Shown here piece after piece: positions 63,825 to 64,000 of a stretch of DNA of 64,000 bases. The notes below the pieces were generated by a model, which saw only the letters and a list, made by a program, of their open reading frames with translations, was not told the DNA's origin and did not search any database. Location of the stretch: NCBI GenBank assembly GCA_026874595.1, contig CM049306.1, forward strand, positions 96,961,642 to 97,025,641. The letters are read 5' to 3'. Origin of the DNA: Sipunculus nudus (Eukaryota; Annelida; Sipuncula; Golfingiida; Sipunculidae). The position numbers and the translations under genes are program-made. The first letter of the stretch is position 1. Each line of letters starts with the position of its first letter.

Positions 63825-64000
63825 ACAAGGCCTACAGGCCTAAAGTGAACCTGTGCACTTGGATATACATCAGGTTAAATGCTTCCATGCTACTATGCTT
63901 GACCATTACTTTTCAAGTATATGTTTCACATGTATATGCACAATGCAAGTACTAATCATTTTGAACCAGAGTAAGCACCAATTACACAAACATCACTCCT
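63825..64000 (+). mobile_element. family B element, 5' end, runs off the window
   Basis: AAACAAGGCCTACAGGCCTA (hairpin AGGCCT/AGGCCT), then CCTGTGCACTTGGATATAC, TTTTCAAGTATATG and GCAAGTACTAATCATTTTG, following 19805-19990 closely. Confidence 0.8.

Overview
The window is eukaryotic nuclear DNA, AT-rich and dense in non-coding repeats. The repeat types (hairpin-ended elements with internal tandem units and GACGGACG runs, tRNA-derived SINEs, TA-target MITEs) and the animal-type coding sequence suggest a mollusc, most likely a bivalve; this is inference, as no search could be run.

One protein-coding gene fills almost the whole window. It lies on the minus strand and encodes lysosomal alpha-N-acetylglucosaminidase (NAGLU, glycoside hydrolase family 89). 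I could chain 21 constitutive coding positions (numbered exons 2 to 22) from 62571 down to the stop codon at 3510-3512, with matching phases at every junction, giving 772 residues. The first coding exon, which should supply the start codon and the beginning of the signal peptide, was not found and probably lies past the right edge. Both catalytic glutamates known from the family are present (exons 10 and 14).

The most interesting result is repeated duplication of exons and splice junctions in this one gene. Exon 8 has two copies of 66 bp each (37030-37095 and 34827-34892), and exon 16 has three copies of 90 bp each (17278-17367, 16486-16575, 16226-16315). All copies are open, have splice signals and share phases, so they look like mutually exclusive or cassette exons that could give six proteins. 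Minisatellites appear to have been seeded from the splice junctions of exon 19 (57-bp unit carrying copies of the acceptor) and exon 3 (30-bp unit carrying copies of the donor); a third 57-bp array lies just downstream of exon 21.

The introns are packed with mobile DNA: a 4.16-kb LTR retrotransposon without pol (8811-12974); a 2.7-kb Tc1/mariner-like element with TA target duplication (52717-55412) that itself carries a hairpin-ended element and a 266-bp piggyBac-like MITE, all inside a broken older element; a 2.0-kb TIR element (42349-44349); several MITEs and SINEs; and at least six families of elements (called A, B, C, D, F, G here) that share an unusual design: a short AAAC[A/T]AG leader, a 5' hairpin, tandem units, and for most a 3' hairpin followed by an A-run. 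Positions 1-3509 lie downstream of the gene and hold only repeats and possible 3' UTR.
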